A stretch of 64,000 nucleotides of DNA from UBA4459 sp963776205 (lineage in GTDB: Bacteria; Bacteroidota; Bacteroidia; Bacteroidales; F082). Shown here piece by piece: positions 35,183 through 44,354 of the stretch. How positions within the stretch are numbered: position 1 is the stretch's first letter; every line of letters starts with the position of its first letter. A program made the translations under genes and the position numbers. The notes beneath the pieces were generated by a model. It was not told the DNA's origin, did no database searches, and saw nothing but the letters and a program-made list of their open reading frames with translations. The stretch lies in the NCBI GenBank assembly GCA_963776205.1, contig CAVZLR010000001.1, forward strand, positions 248,001 through 312,000, read 5' to 3'.

Positions 35183-35758
35183 CTAATTCCAGTGAAATGT
35201 ATTTATCAGGTGGCTGATATCCTCTTTTAAGAAATCAATAACAGGTTGCAGAGAATCGTTATTCGGAATCGTATTAAAATATAATGCACCTCTTACAAAG
35301 TGATTTGTACTGTCAGTTAATAAGAATTGGTAAGGTGATGCCACTTCACTTCCTTCTATTTGATACACCAGTCCAAAAAGTTCACGGTTTCTATGAATGA
35401 TCACACTATCATAAATTGCATCAGCTTTCGGAATGTGTTTGGTTGCTAACGTGTAAGCATCTTCAAGATAAGTAATCAAATTTTCATTCACCTGTTTATA
35501 ACTCAAGTGAACTGTCGCATTGAATTGTGAAAATTCGATGTCAATCCAGTACTTCTCCCCTTGTGCATGCACACTTTCCGAAATTACAGCATAAACAGGG
35601 TACTCGAAAGAATACGGATATATAGAGTCGAATTTCTGGTAGCTTTTTTCCGGTAAATCAATCCTGAAATAACCCCTCGGTTTAGGTGTATAAGGTGACT
35701 GACATGCGAAGATGGATCCAAGCAACATCAGAATTATTAAAGGTTTTAAAATTTTCAT
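35183..35758 (-). CDS. gldD: Gliding motility lipoprotein GldD
   Basis: 191 residues with lipobox GSIFACQSPY (Cys about 19) and the family motif PKPRGYFRIDLPEKSYQKFD. GldD is needed for gliding and T9SS function in flavobacteria. Its start overlaps the stop of gldE (shared base 35758), so translation is likely coupled. This block points to a T9SS organism, consistent with the T9SS-tagged proteins at 52218-60492. Confidence 0.93.
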   Translation of the reverse strand: MKILKPLIILMLLGSIFACQSPYTPKPRGYFRIDLPEKSYQKFDSIYPYSFEYPVYAVISESVHAQGEKYWIDIEFSQFNATVHLSYKQVNENLITYLEDAYTLATKHIPKADAIYDSVIIHRNRELFGLVYQIEGSEVASPYQFLLTDSTNHFVRGALYFNTIPNNDSLQPVIDFLKEDISHLINTFHWN

Positions 35759-37107
35759 TATTCAATTTCTTTGTCGATTCTAACCTTCACCTCATTTATC
35801 TTTCTTTGGTCGACATTTATAACTTCAAATTCGAATTGTTTGAATTTAATTTTTCTACCTTTTTCAGGCATTTCACCTTCCAATTCCAATATTAAGCCAC
35901 CTATTGAGTCTGACTCACCTCTTACTTCATCGAAAAATCCAATATTAATATTTACTATTTTACACAGATCGTTAATTGGCGTTTTTGCTTCAAACAAATA
36001 TAAGTTCTCTGAAATCCGCCTGTACTTAAATTGTAATAGGTCCTTATCAAATTCATCGCTTATCTCTCCAACAATTTCTTCTATTATATCCTCTAAAGTA
36101 ATAAGTCCTGATGTTCCTCCATATTCATCAACTACAATAGCGAGGTGTATTTTCTTCTCCCTGAATTCCTGCAACAGATCATTAATTTTTTTGTTTTCGG
36201 GGACGAAAATAGCGGGCCGTATAAGCGAAAGCCATTCGATGTTTTCAGTTGTTTTTAAACGCGGCAATAAATCCTTAATATAAAGTACACCAATTACATT
36301 ATCGAATGATTCTTCATAAACAGGTATCCGCGAAAAGCCGGATTCAACCACCACTTTCAATACATCCTGAAAATTTAATTTTTGGTCGATAGCCGTTACA
36401 TTCACCCTCGATTGCATAATCTCGCTGGCTTCCTTTTCTCCAAAAGTAGCAATACCCTTCAATATATTTTTTTCTTCAACAGGTGCACTTTCATCAACGG
36501 TAATTTCGATCGCATCTGATAAATCACTATAGGTAATATTATGACCTTTTTTTCCGATCTTTTTATCAATTATACGGGTTGAATGAACTAAAAAATAACT
36601 GAGCGGTTTAAATAAAAGAATCAAAACTTTTAAAGGACGTACCATGATACTGGCAACCATTATTGGCTCTTTATTTGCATAAATTTTAGGGATAATTTCG
36701 CCAAAAAGCAAAATGATAGAGGTTATAACAATTACCTGTAAAACAAATGTAAGTACCGGGCTATCCCCAAGATTAAAAATAATGCCAGTTAAGTAGGCCG
36801 ATAGAATAACAATGGCAACATTAATAAAGTTATTCCCTATTAGGATTGTTGCCAACAAAGTTTTAGGTTTTTTACGTAAGTCGAGGATAAGCTGATCCTT
36901 AGGGTGCTTTCCATTACTCAGAATTCCAATATCGGCAGGAGTTAAAGAGAAGAACGCTGTTTCAGAGCCAGACACTAATCCGGATAAAACAATCAGCAAT
37001 ATTAAAACGAACAACCCGATGATTGCATCAGGTGAAAGCCCAAGAAATATCTGGTTTACCAGGTTCAATAATAGATCAGGTAATGGATCTAAATCTGCTT
37101 CTTCCAA
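35758..37107 (-). CDS. gldE: Gliding motility-associated protein GldE (CNNM/CorC-like)
   Basis: 449 residues. An N-terminal CNNM transmembrane domain (SGLVSGSETAFFSLTPADIG) is followed by paired CBS domains (FSRIPVYEESFDNVIGVLYI; KIHLAIVVDEYGGTSGLITL) and a C-terminal CorC/HlyC domain (FDEVRGESDSIGGLILELEG). Related proteins act in metal transport; GldE is linked to GldD by conserved adjacency. It lies in the classic mutY-ssb-gldE-gldD order. Confidence 0.92.
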   Translation of the reverse strand: MEEADLDPLPDLLLNLVNQIFLGLSPDAIIGLFVLILLIVLSGLVSGSETAFFSLTPADIGILSNGKHPKDQLILDLRKKPKTLLATILIGNNFINVAIVILSAYLTGIIFNLGDSPVLTFVLQVIVITSIILLFGEIIPKIYANKEPIMVASIMVRPLKVLILLFKPLSYFLVHSTRIIDKKIGKKGHNITYSDLSDAIEITVDESAPVEEKNILKGIATFGEKEASEIMQSRVNVTAIDQKLNFQDVLKVVVESGFSRIPVYEESFDNVIGVLYIKDLLPRLKTTENIEWLSLIRPAIFVPENKKINDLLQEFREKKIHLAIVVDEYGGTSGLITLEDIIEEIVGEISDEFDKDLLQFKYRRISENLYLFEAKTPINDLCKIVNINIGFFDEVRGESDSIGGLILELEGEMPEKGRKIKFKQFEFEVINVDQRKINEVKVRIDKEIE

Positions 37108-37181
37108 AGTTTTGAAATTAATTATTAAAGCACTGCAAATCTAACAAGAAAATCAAATAACAAACTACAATACATTGATTT

Positions 37182-37625
37182 TTAGAATGGAAGATCGTCT
37201 TCAATATTTTCTTCCCCTCCTTCATCATTCGATTGTGCCTGAGGGGCTGGCGAAATATTGTCTCTATTATTAGATGTTCCCTGATGTTCTGTGTTACCCT
37301 GACTACGTGAAAGGATGTTTATTTTTTCTGAAAGTATTTCAGTTATATACTTTTCATTGCCCTCCTTATCATTGTATTTTCGGGTTTTTATTTTGCCTTC
37401 AACATATACCAGGTCCCCTTTGGCAAAATTTTTCTCAGCTAAGAACCTGTATCCAACAATATTATGCCATTCGGTTTGATCTACCCAACTTCCGGTATTC
37501 CTGTCCTTATAACTTTCGGTTGTGGCTAGTGAAAAACTAATTTTTTTAGTGCCATCTTCAAAACTATAAGTTTCAGGGTCCTTGCCTATTCTACCAATTA
37601 ATATCACCTTGTTTAATCCTGCCAT
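37182..37625 (-). CDS. ssb: Single-stranded DNA-binding protein
   Basis: 147 residues. The OB-fold (LNKVILIGRIGKDPETYSF; FSLATTESYKDRNTGSWVDQ; FAKGDLVYVEGKIKTRKYND) is followed by a low-complexity tail and the acidic terminus GGEENIEDDLPF, the conserved protein-interaction tip. It follows mutY after 2 nt. Confidence 0.95.
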   Translation of the reverse strand: MAGLNKVILIGRIGKDPETYSFEDGTKKISFSLATTESYKDRNTGSWVDQTEWHNIVGYRFLAEKNFAKGDLVYVEGKIKTRKYNDKEGNEKYITEILSEKINILSRSQGNTEHQGTSNNRDNISPAPQAQSNDEGGEENIEDDLPF

Positions 37626-37627
37626 AT

Positions 37628-38710
37628 TTACTTTGTTTTCAGTATTTTATAATCTGTTAAAAATTGATCGATCAGCCGTGGAACCGGATATTCGATCAGT
37701 TTATTTTTATGTGCCAAAATTACGAATTTTTCAGGCTTGTTAATTTTTTTATCCACTTTTACCTGTATGAATGTGGCATGTATTGTCTGGTGAGTCAATT
37801 TATGAATGTATTCTTTTGAAACCAACCGGATAAGCGGGTTTTTCAAATTAAAATTTTGCACCAGCATATTTAAAATAATATGATCACTTAATTCCACTTT
37901 CTGATCTGTTTCAATGAGTGGAAAATCGTACAGATTTTTCCAGATGTCCCCATTCACTCTCTTTTTAATATAAACAGTTTCAGTTTTATAATTTTCTGGT
38001 TTCGGTTCAATCATAAAGTAATAGAAGAACCTGTTTTTTACTTTATTTTTTGGTTTTTTAACCGGCAAATCATTAACCAAATCATTTAAATAGGCATAAC
38101 ACTCATTCTTAAAAATACAACTAGTGCATTCAGGGTTTACAGGTGTACATTTCAATGCCCCGAATTCCATAATTGACTGATTGTAAACCCCTGGTTGTTT
38201 TTTATCAAACAATTCATCGGCATATTGCTGGAACTTTTTTGTACCTTCCGTAGAATTTACTACTTCGAATATTCCAAATATCCTCGAAAGTACCCGGTAA
38301 ACATTCCCGTCGATAACAGCAAATGGTAAATTAAATGCTATTGAAGCGAGGGCTGCTGAAGTATAAGGCCCAATGCCAGGTAACTTTAAAAGCAATTCAC
38401 GATCAGCAGGGAAATAGCCATTATACTGTTCAACAACTATTTTTGCTGTAGCCAGCATATTTTCTGCCCTATTATAATATCCTAAACCCTGCCAAAGCTT
38501 AAATACCTCATCGCGTGAAGCTTCCGCTAAAGAAAAAATATCCGGGTATTTATCGATGAATTTAATGTAATAACCAAGGCCTTGGCTTACACGAGTTTGC
38601 TGAAGAATGATTTCAGACAACCAAATACGGTACGGTTCATTTATACCGCGCCAGGGTAATTCCCTTTTATTTTTCTGGTACCATTCAGCCAGTCTCTTTC
38701 CAAAATTCAT
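37628..38710 (-). CDS. mutY: A/G-specific adenine glycosylase
   Basis: Removes adenine opposite 8-oxoguanine. 360 residues. Helix-hairpin-helix-GPD core: SEIILQQTRVSQGLGYY, LLKLPGIGPYTSAALASIAF with AVIDGNVYRVLSR (catalytic Asp region). The 4Fe-4S loop has ALKCTPVNPECTSCIFKNEC. The C-terminal NUDIX-like domain reads MIEPKPENYKTETVYIKKRV. It is divergent from the HU gene, with 137 nt between starts. Confidence 0.94.
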   Translation of the reverse strand: MNFGKRLAEWYQKNKRELPWRGINEPYRIWLSEIILQQTRVSQGLGYYIKFIDKYPDIFSLAEASRDEVFKLWQGLGYYNRAENMLATAKIVVEQYNGYFPADRELLLKLPGIGPYTSAALASIAFNLPFAVIDGNVYRVLSRIFGIFEVVNSTEGTKKFQQYADELFDKKQPGVYNQSIMEFGALKCTPVNPECTSCIFKNECYAYLNDLVNDLPVKKPKNKVKNRFFYYFMIEPKPENYKTETVYIKKRVNGDIWKNLYDFPLIETDQKVELSDHIILNMLVQNFNLKNPLIRLVSKEYIHKLTHQTIHATFIQVKVDKKINKPEKFVILAHKNKLIEYPVPRLIDQFLTDYKILKTK

Positions 38711-38792
38711 CTATTTTTACTGAAAATACTAAAAAAGAAGTATTTAGATTGAAAAAAATTAAGTTAAGGATGCAATGTTAGTGAAAATGTTT

Positions 38793-38800
38793 TATTTTTG
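38793..38800 (+). promoter_or_regulatory. Candidate -7 element of HU gene promoter
   Basis: TATTTTTG matches TAnnTTTG, 47 nt upstream of the HU ATG. The -33 element is weak. It shares the 137-nt space between divergent mutY and HU genes. Confidence 0.4.
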
Positions 38801-38847
38801 CCAGCCGAAATAAAAAACTAATATTTAATCAATTAAAAAATAAAGAC

Positions 38848-39132
38848 ATGACAAAAGCGGAAATTGTAACCGAAATTGCCAATAAAACTGGTATTGAAAA
38901 AGTAGCTGTTCAGGCTGTAGTAGAATCATTCATGGAAACTGTAAAAGATACTATGGTTGACGGAGAGAATGTTTACTTAAGAGGATTTGGTAGTTTTATT
39001 ATCAAGAAGAGAGCTGAAAAAACAGGTAGAAATATTTCAAAAAATACTACTATTATTATTCCTGCTCACAATATTCCTGCTTTTAAACCTGCTAAAACTT
39101 TTGTAAACGAAGTAAAAGGCAACGTAAAATAA
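38848..39132 (+). CDS. HU family DNA-binding protein
   Basis: 94 residues, histone-like HU/IHF fold: MTKAEIVTEIANKTGIEKV, LRGFGSFIIKKRAEKTGRN (beta-arm base), and IPAHNIPAFKPAKTFVNEVK. It precedes the tiny COX24-like gene and rng, an order widely conserved in Bacteroidota. Confidence 0.95.
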   Translation: MTKAEIVTEIANKTGIEKVAVQAVVESFMETVKDTMVDGENVYLRGFGSFIIKKRAEKTGRNISKNTTIIIPAHNIPAFKPAKTFVNEVKGNVK

Positions 39133-39158
39133 GTTAAACCTTACAAAAAACATTAACT

Positions 39159-39248
39159 ATGCCAAACGGTAAAAAGAGGAAAAGACACAAGATGGCTACC
39201 CATAAACGTAAAAAACGTTTAAGGAAAAACAGGCATAAGAAGAAATAA
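39159..39248 (+). CDS. 29-residue basic protein, AURKAIP1/COX24 (mS38/bS22-like)
   Basis: ATG 39159 begins MPNGKKRKRHKMATHKRKKR and runs nine more residues (LRKNRHKKK) to TAA at 39248. It is a very basic peptide with the KRKRHKMATHKRKKRLRKN core of the AURKAIP1/COX24 family, small-subunit ribosomal protein relatives (mS38 in mitochondria, bS22-like in bacteria). It sits 26 nt after HU and before rng, its usual place in Bacteroidota. Probably a small-subunit ribosomal component. Confidence 0.85.
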   Translation: MPNGKKRKRHKMATHKRKKRLRKNRHKKK

Positions 39249-39262
39249 TTATTCTTAATACA

Positions 39263-39307
39263 TTAAATAACACAATGCCTTCCGCAACAATGCATTGTGT
39301 TATTTAA
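39263..39307 (+). terminator. Perfect 16-bp hairpin after the COX24-like gene
   Basis: TTAAATAACACAATGC (39263-39278) and GCATTGTGTTATTTAA (39292-39307) are exact complements around a 13-nt loop. The stem ends are A/T rich, so it may terminate in either direction or process the HU transcript. No T-run follows on the plus strand. Confidence 0.6.
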
Positions 39308-39330
39308 TTGATACAGCTCACCTCAACATT

Positions 39331-39338
39331 TATTTTTG
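39331..39338 (+). promoter_or_regulatory. Candidate -7 element of rng promoter
   Basis: TATTTTTG matches TAnnTTTG and lies just after the hairpin at 39263-39307. This suggests rng has its own promoter apart from the HU unit. Confidence 0.4.
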
Positions 39339-39401
39339 TTGTCCTTTTATTACCACTTAAAACAAAGGTTTTAGGTGGCATTTCTAAATTATAGATATAT
39401 T

Positions 39402-40952
39402 GTGAATAGAGAATTAATCATTGATTCAAATTCATCTGAGGTTAGCATTGCACTTCTTGAGGACAAGACTTTAGTCGAACTTCATAAGGAACAGAACAAC
39501 AACCAGTTTTCAGTTGGAGACATCTTTCTGGGCAAAGTCAGAAAAATTATGCCTGGTTTGAACGCTGCTTTTGTTGATGTAGGCTACGAACGAGATGCAT
39601 TTCTTCATTACCTGGATTTAGGTCCACAGATAAAAACCTACAATAACTTTGTTAAACTTGGTCTTCTGGGGAAATCCCAACATATCAGCTTTGAAAAATT
39701 CAGGCTGGAAAAGGATATCGAAAAAACAGGAAAGATCAACCAGGTATTAACTTCTGGGCAACAGATACTTGTTCAGATAGCAAAAGAACCTATTTCAACC
39801 AAAGGCCCTCGTATTTCTACGGAAATTTCTTTTCCTGGCAGGTATATAGTGCTTTTGCCTTTTTCAAATAAGATTTCTATTTCGCAGAAAATTAAAAGTA
39901 AGGAAGAAAGAAGCAGGTTAAAGAGGCTTATTTTAAGTATCAAACCTAATAACTACGGAGTTATCATTCGAACCGTTGCTGAGCATAAAAAGGTAGCTGA
40001 ACTGGATGCCGATTTAAGGGATTTGACCTCAAAATGGGAAAAAATCACCAAACAACTTCCCCACATTTCTGCACCCAGAAAAGTATTGAGTGAACTTGGC
40101 AGAACATCAACCATTTTAAGAGATAATCTGAATGAATCATTTAATAGCATTCATATTAATGACTCTGTTCTGTATGAAGAAGCTAGAAATTTACTTGGAA
40201 CTATTTCTCCTGATAAGATTGATATTGTTAAAAGATACAAAGGGCGAACACCCATATTTGAATATTTTGGGGTAGAGAAACAGCTTCGTAGCTCGTTTGG
40301 GAAAACAGTTACCATTAAAAGTGGCGTTTATTTAATTATTGAGCATACCGAAGCACTTCACGTGATAGATGTGAATAGCGGTCACCGTGTGAATAAAGAT
40401 AATTCGCAGGAAGAAAATGCTTTAGAGGTAAATATTGAAGCTGCTATTGAGATCGCCAGGCAGTTACGCTTGCGTGACATGGGTGGGATTATCGTTATCG
40501 ATTTTATTGATATGAATGATGCCAAAAACCGGCGTGCGCTTCATAACCGGTTTAAGGAAGAAATGGCAAAAGACAGTGCAAAACATACCGTTTTACCTCC
40601 CAGCCGTTTTGGGTTGGTACAAATTACACGGCAGCGCGTGAGGCCCCTAATGAAAGTGCCCGTGTTAGAGCAATGCCCGGTTTGTAATGGCTCGGGTGAA
40701 ATAAAATCAAGCGTCATTGTTATTGACGATATTGAGAATAATCTGAATTACCTGATCCAGGATCAAAATGAGAAAAACCTGACATTGGCTGTGCACCCTT
40801 TTATTGCCGCCTACCTGACCAATGGAATGAAATCTATTCGTTATAAATGGTTTTTAAAATATAAAAGGTGGGTTAAGATTAAAGCAAACAAAGATTTCCA
40901 CTTGCTTGAATACTTATTCCTGAATAGAAACAATGAAGTCATAAAGAGCTAA
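39402..40952 (+). CDS. rng: Ribonuclease E/G family
   Basis: 516 residues from GTG 39402 (MNRELIIDSNSSEVSIALLE); an upstream GTG at 39375 would add nine residues. S1 domain (GDIFLGKVRKIMPGLNAAFV, then DVGYERDAFLH), RNase E/G catalytic DNase-I-like subdomain with VIDVNSGHRVNKDNSQEENA and IVIDFIDMNDAKNRRALHNR, and the zinc-link cysteines CPVCNGSGEIKS. RNA processing and decay, probably including rRNA maturation. Confidence 0.93.
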   Translation: MNRELIIDSNSSEVSIALLEDKTLVELHKEQNNNQFSVGDIFLGKVRKIMPGLNAAFVDVGYERDAFLHYLDLGPQIKTYNNFVKLGLLGKSQHISFEKFRLEKDIEKTGKINQVLTSGQQILVQIAKEPISTKGPRISTEISFPGRYIVLLPFSNKISISQKIKSKEERSRLKRLILSIKPNNYGVIIRTVAEHKKVAELDADLRDLTSKWEKITKQLPHISAPRKVLSELGRTSTILRDNLNESFNSIHINDSVLYEEARNLLGTISPDKIDIVKRYKGRTPIFEYFGVEKQLRSSFGKTVTIKSGVYLIIEHTEALHVIDVNSGHRVNKDNSQEENALEVNIEAAIEIARQLRLRDMGGIIVIDFIDMNDAKNRRALHNRFKEEMAKDSAKHTVLPPSRFGLVQITRQRVRPLMKVPVLEQCPVCNGSGEIKSSVIVIDDIENNLNYLIQDQNEKNLTLAVHPFIAAYLTNGMKSIRYKWFLKYKRWVKIKANKDFHLLEYLFLNRNNEVIKS

Positions 40953-40976
40953 TAAGTTTCGATTAAAATTTACAAA

Positions 40977-41003
40977 AAAGACCGCGATTGCGGTCTTTTT
41001 TTT
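40977..41003 (+). terminator. Bidirectional intrinsic terminator between rng and a Usp gene
   Basis: AAAGACCGC/GCGGTCTTT stem (GACCGC 40980-40985, GCGGTC 40990-40995) with a GATT loop and T-run on both strands (T on plus, A-run upstream giving T on minus). It separates convergent genes. Confidence 0.9.
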
Positions 41004-41850
41004 ATCCGTTAAAAAACCTGATTCGGTCAGGATGAATGCTAAGCACAGGGACAGGAGAGTGATTTACCATTTGGCTGGCATAAGGGCCTAGCCATAGATT
41101 AGAGGTTTTAGTCTCTTGCTCCGTCATGATCGATATTAAATTGGCGTTTACTTTTTGTGCATATTCTATTGTTGATTCAGTGATATGGTCTGTTTCGATA
41201 AACGATTCCTTATGCCTGATATCATTTTCTTCTAGATAATCTTTAGCCTGCTCCACATAATTTTGAATACGGTACCTTATGTCATCAAGACTGGAAGTAT
41301 ACATGCCCAAAATATGCACTTCTGCATTGAAAAACTTGGCCAATAAGGCTGTCATGGGCAATTTTTGTCTGGTTACTTTCGTACTGTCAAATGGAACTAC
41401 TATTTTTTTTAAACCTTTTTCAATATCCACACCTGCTCTTATGGTTATAATTGGTTTAGTAGTTGCTGATACTACCCGGTTTGCGTTACTTCCAATCCAG
41501 AATTCTTCAAAGCCTGTTGATCCATGTGTTCCTATTACAATTAGGAAGGCGTTTATTTCATCGGCGGCAGCACAAATTTCTTTGTACACTTTTCCCTTTC
41601 TAATTTGAAAATTAAAATCTTCCCTACCCAGTTTGCTTTTGTATTTTTTTACAATACCATTGAATTTAGCTTCTACTTCTTTCATCAGATCTTTTGGCTC
41701 AACCGAAAATATTTCTTTTGAATAATCTAAGTGATTTACCCATACCATTGTTATTCCAGATGATGCTCTTTGAGCAATAGTGATCGCGTGTTCCAAAGCG
41801 TTTAAGGAACAATCAGAGAAATCAATGCCAACGAGGATTTTTTTATTCAT
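41002..41850 (-). CDS. Tandem-domain universal stress protein
   Basis: 282 residues, two Usp domains. The first carries the ATP-binding signature IGTHGSTGFEEFWIGSNANR (G2xG9xG(S/T)-like); the second (from about 150, KIVVPFDSTKVTRQKLPMTA) is more degenerate. Its start overlaps the SPOR gene stop by 8 nt, indicating translational coupling. The third gene of the set at 42305 is a paralogue. Confidence 0.9.
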   Translation of the reverse strand: MNKKILVGIDFSDCSLNALEHAITIAQRASSGITMVWVNHLDYSKEIFSVEPKDLMKEVEAKFNGIVKKYKSKLGREDFNFQIRKGKVYKEICAAADEINAFLIVIGTHGSTGFEEFWIGSNANRVVSATTKPIITIRAGVDIEKGLKKIVVPFDSTKVTRQKLPMTALLAKFFNAEVHILGMYTSSLDDIRYRIQNYVEQAKDYLEENDIRHKESFIETDHITESTIEYAQKVNANLISIMTEQETKTSNLWLGPYASQMVNHSPVPVLSIHPDRIRFFNG

Positions 41851-42283
41851 AATTGCTGGTGTTTTTATTCTTGGTTAATTCAGGAAAAGTAATCTTATCT
41901 TTTATTACCCATGCTTGAGGATAACTTCTCTTTAAATTTTCCATAAACTCAATCGCATCTAGTCTGCTTCTGAAGTCTCCAACCCTTAATCGATAATAAG
42001 GTTCTCTAAATGTGATGTAAGTATTAATCTCAGGGTACTTTTGCTCAAACTCTTCTTTTATCTGGTTTACTTCATCAAGCGCAGTATTGCCGGCTCGCAT
42101 GATCAATTGTATCCGATAACCATCTAGATAAGGGTAATCTTCATTATATGCAATATGCAATTCAACAAGGTCTTTTATTTGAGGATTATTGTAATTAATC
42201 GATGTACTTCTATCAGCATATTGTGCGCTTGCTATTAGAGAAACGAACAGGAGTATTGTAAATATTAAAAGCTTTATTTTCAT
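41843..42283 (-). CDS. Secreted SPOR domain protein
   Basis: 146 residues. Signal peptide (KIKLLIFTILLFVSLIASAQ), then a SPOR-type peptidoglycan-binding domain with GYRIQLIMRAGNTALDEVNQ, FREPYYRLRVGDFRSRLDAI and FMENLKRSYPQAWVIKDKI. It is sandwiched between two universal stress proteins: 21 nt after the stop of the upstream paralogue and overlapping the start of the downstream one. Confidence 0.85.
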   Translation of the reverse strand: MKIKLLIFTILLFVSLIASAQYADRSTSINYNNPQIKDLVELHIAYNEDYPYLDGYRIQLIMRAGNTALDEVNQIKEEFEQKYPEINTYITFREPYYRLRVGDFRSRLDAIEFMENLKRSYPQAWVIKDKITFPELTKNKNTSNYE

Positions 42284-42304
42284 GTATTCAACTATGCTGA
42301 TTAG

Positions 42305-43138
42305 CTAAACTATTTCTTTTGATCGTAAACTTAAAACTGGAATTTCTGAATTATTGATCAGTTGTTGAGCATAAGGGCCTAAAAATTTATTGGCCGTTGT
42401 CGTATCCTGATCTGTCATGATCGAAATTAAATCAATTTGGTTTCCCTTGCTATATTTGATAATTGATGCAGCCACATTATCAACTTCCAGTTCCTTAATA
42501 ACAAATTTAACATTTTTCTCTTCCAAACACTCTAGAGCATCTTTACCGTATTTATCAATCCTTTTTCTGATGACGCTTAAGGGTGTATTATATACCTTCA
42601 ATAAGTGAATTGTCGCTTTAAATTTTTTTGCCAGATCAGCAGCAAAAGGCAGTTTTTGCTTGGTTTCAAGAGAACTGTCCAGAGGGAGCAAAATATTTTT
42701 AATCTGATTATTAAAAGCATAGTCACTTCTGATTGTTACTACAGGGCATGGGGCCTGACTTACTATTCTATTGGCATTGCTACCAATCCAGTATTGCTCA
42801 TACCCTGAAACACCGTGCGTCCCTGCGAAAATCATATCTGCATTTATTTGTTTCGCTGCCTTTGAAATCTCCTGATATACCCTACCTTTTCTTAATAAAA
42901 CCTGAATTTCACCACATTTAATTTGCGGCTGAAACTTCTTTATAATGGTGTTCATATAGGTTCGTTTTTCGATCCTGGTTTCACCTTCAATAATATCAAT
43001 AACGCTTTCTTCATCCAAAGTATTATCTACCCATATCAAATGTATGCAGGCATTTAGTTTATTAGCGAATAAAACTGCATATTCCAATGCGTGTTCAGCA
43101 TTTTTTGAGAAGTCAATAGCAACTAATATTGTTTTCAT
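42305..43138 (-). CDS. Tandem-domain universal stress protein (paralogue)
   Basis: 277 residues, first of the minus-strand trio. Signature FAGTHGVSGYEQYWIGSNAN in the first domain, and a second domain from KNILLPLDSSLETKQKLPFA. It is clearly a paralogue of the protein at 41002 (shared GTHG...WIGSNANR and LGPYAQQL-type endings). A role in stress or energy adaptation is inferred from family only. Confidence 0.9.
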   Translation of the reverse strand: MKTILVAIDFSKNAEHALEYAVLFANKLNACIHLIWVDNTLDEESVIDIIEGETRIEKRTYMNTIIKKFQPQIKCGEIQVLLRKGRVYQEISKAAKQINADMIFAGTHGVSGYEQYWIGSNANRIVSQAPCPVVTIRSDYAFNNQIKNILLPLDSSLETKQKLPFAADLAKKFKATIHLLKVYNTPLSVIRKRIDKYGKDALECLEEKNVKFVIKELEVDNVAASIIKYSKGNQIDLISIMTDQDTTTANKFLGPYAQQLINNSEIPVLSLRSKEIV

Positions 43139-43289
43139 GGCATTACATTTTATCGTATTGATATTCCTGCATTTACCCTAAATTAGCAGATGAACTGATT
43201 ATGAAGCTAATGTAATATTTTTTTTCTGAATTTCAAAACAGGCTTATATTACAGGCGATTGCCCCTCATTTTTATTCGGTACTTATTAT

Positions 43290-43297
43290 TACTTTTG
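43290..43297 (+). promoter_or_regulatory. Candidate -7 element upstream of ruvB
   Basis: TACTTTTG matches TAnnTTTG and lies 20 nt before the ruvB ATG at 43317. Confidence 0.4.
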
Positions 43298-43316
43298 TTG
43301 TTTAAGTTAAAATGGA

Positions 43317-44339
43317 ATGAACGAAAATCTGGATGCTACAAAAGATCATTTGAGCAAGGTTGAAATTGAGATTGAAAAGGTATTAAGACCAAGTCAGTTC
43401 ATTAGCTTCATGGGACAACCTAAAGTGGTTGAAAATCTTGAAATTTTTGTGGAAGCAGCTAAGCAGAGAGGTGAAGCGCTGGATCATGTGCTATTGCATG
43501 GCCCTCCGGGTTTGGGGAAGACAACCCTCTCGTACATCATTTCCAATGAACTAGGTGTTAATATTATTACATCTTCCGGACCCGTTCTGGATAAGCCTGG
43601 CGATCTGGCTGGTTTATTAACCAACCTGGGGGAAAATGATGTATTATTTATCGATGAAATACACAGGTTAAGTCCTGTAGTAGAAGAGTATTTATACTCA
43701 GCTATGGAAGATTTTAAGATTGACATTATGATTGAAACCGGACCAAATGCCCGGTCTGTGCAAATCAGCTTAAGTCCCTTTACATTAATTGGAGCAACCA
43801 CACGCTCGGGTCTGTTAACAGCACCCTTGCGGTCACGATTTGGGATCACTTCCAGGTTGGCATATTACAATACAGAAACATTGGCGGGCATTATTAAAAG
43901 ATCAGCTTCCATATTAAAAGTAAAGATTGATGAAGATGCTTCTTTTGAAATTGCAAGAAGAAGCCGGGGAACACCACGTATTGCTAATTTACTTTTACGA
44001 CGTGTTCGCGATTTTGCCCAAATTAAAGGATCTGGTGAAATTGATATGAAGATTTCAGAACATGCCCTAGAAGCATTGAATGTTGATCAGTTTGGATTGG
44101 ATGAAATGGACAATAAGATTCTATCGACCATCATTGATAAGTTTAAAGGAGGGCCTGTAGGAATTACAACCATAGCTACCGCTGTGGGAGAAGAATCAGG
44201 CACCATTGAAGAAGTGTATGAACCCTTCCTCATCCAGGAAGGTTACCTGATGCGCACACCACGTGGAAGAGAAGCTACCGAACTTGCATACAAACACCTT
44301 GGAAAAGTTAAAGATTCTGACCAGGGAAAGCTATTCTAA
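43317..44339 (+). CDS. ruvB: Holliday junction branch migration helicase RuvB
   Basis: 340 residues. Walker A HGPPGLGKTTLSYII, Walker B VLFIDEIHRLSP, sensor and arginine finger regions (TLIGATTRSGLLTAPLRSRF), and the winged-helix end EPFLIQEGYLMRTPRGREAT. ruvA/ruvC are not in the window. It is 15 nt before queG. Confidence 0.97.
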   Translation: MNENLDATKDHLSKVEIEIEKVLRPSQFISFMGQPKVVENLEIFVEAAKQRGEALDHVLLHGPPGLGKTTLSYIISNELGVNIITSSGPVLDKPGDLAGLLTNLGENDVLFIDEIHRLSPVVEEYLYSAMEDFKIDIMIETGPNARSVQISLSPFTLIGATTRSGLLTAPLRSRFGITSRLAYYNTETLAGIIKRSASILKVKIDEDASFEIARRSRGTPRIANLLLRRVRDFAQIKGSGEIDMKISEHALEALNVDQFGLDEMDNKILSTIIDKFKGGPVGITTIATAVGEESGTIEEVYEPFLIQEGYLMRTPRGREATELAYKHLGKVKDSDQGKLF

Positions 44340-44354
44340 AAAGCCTTCATAAGA

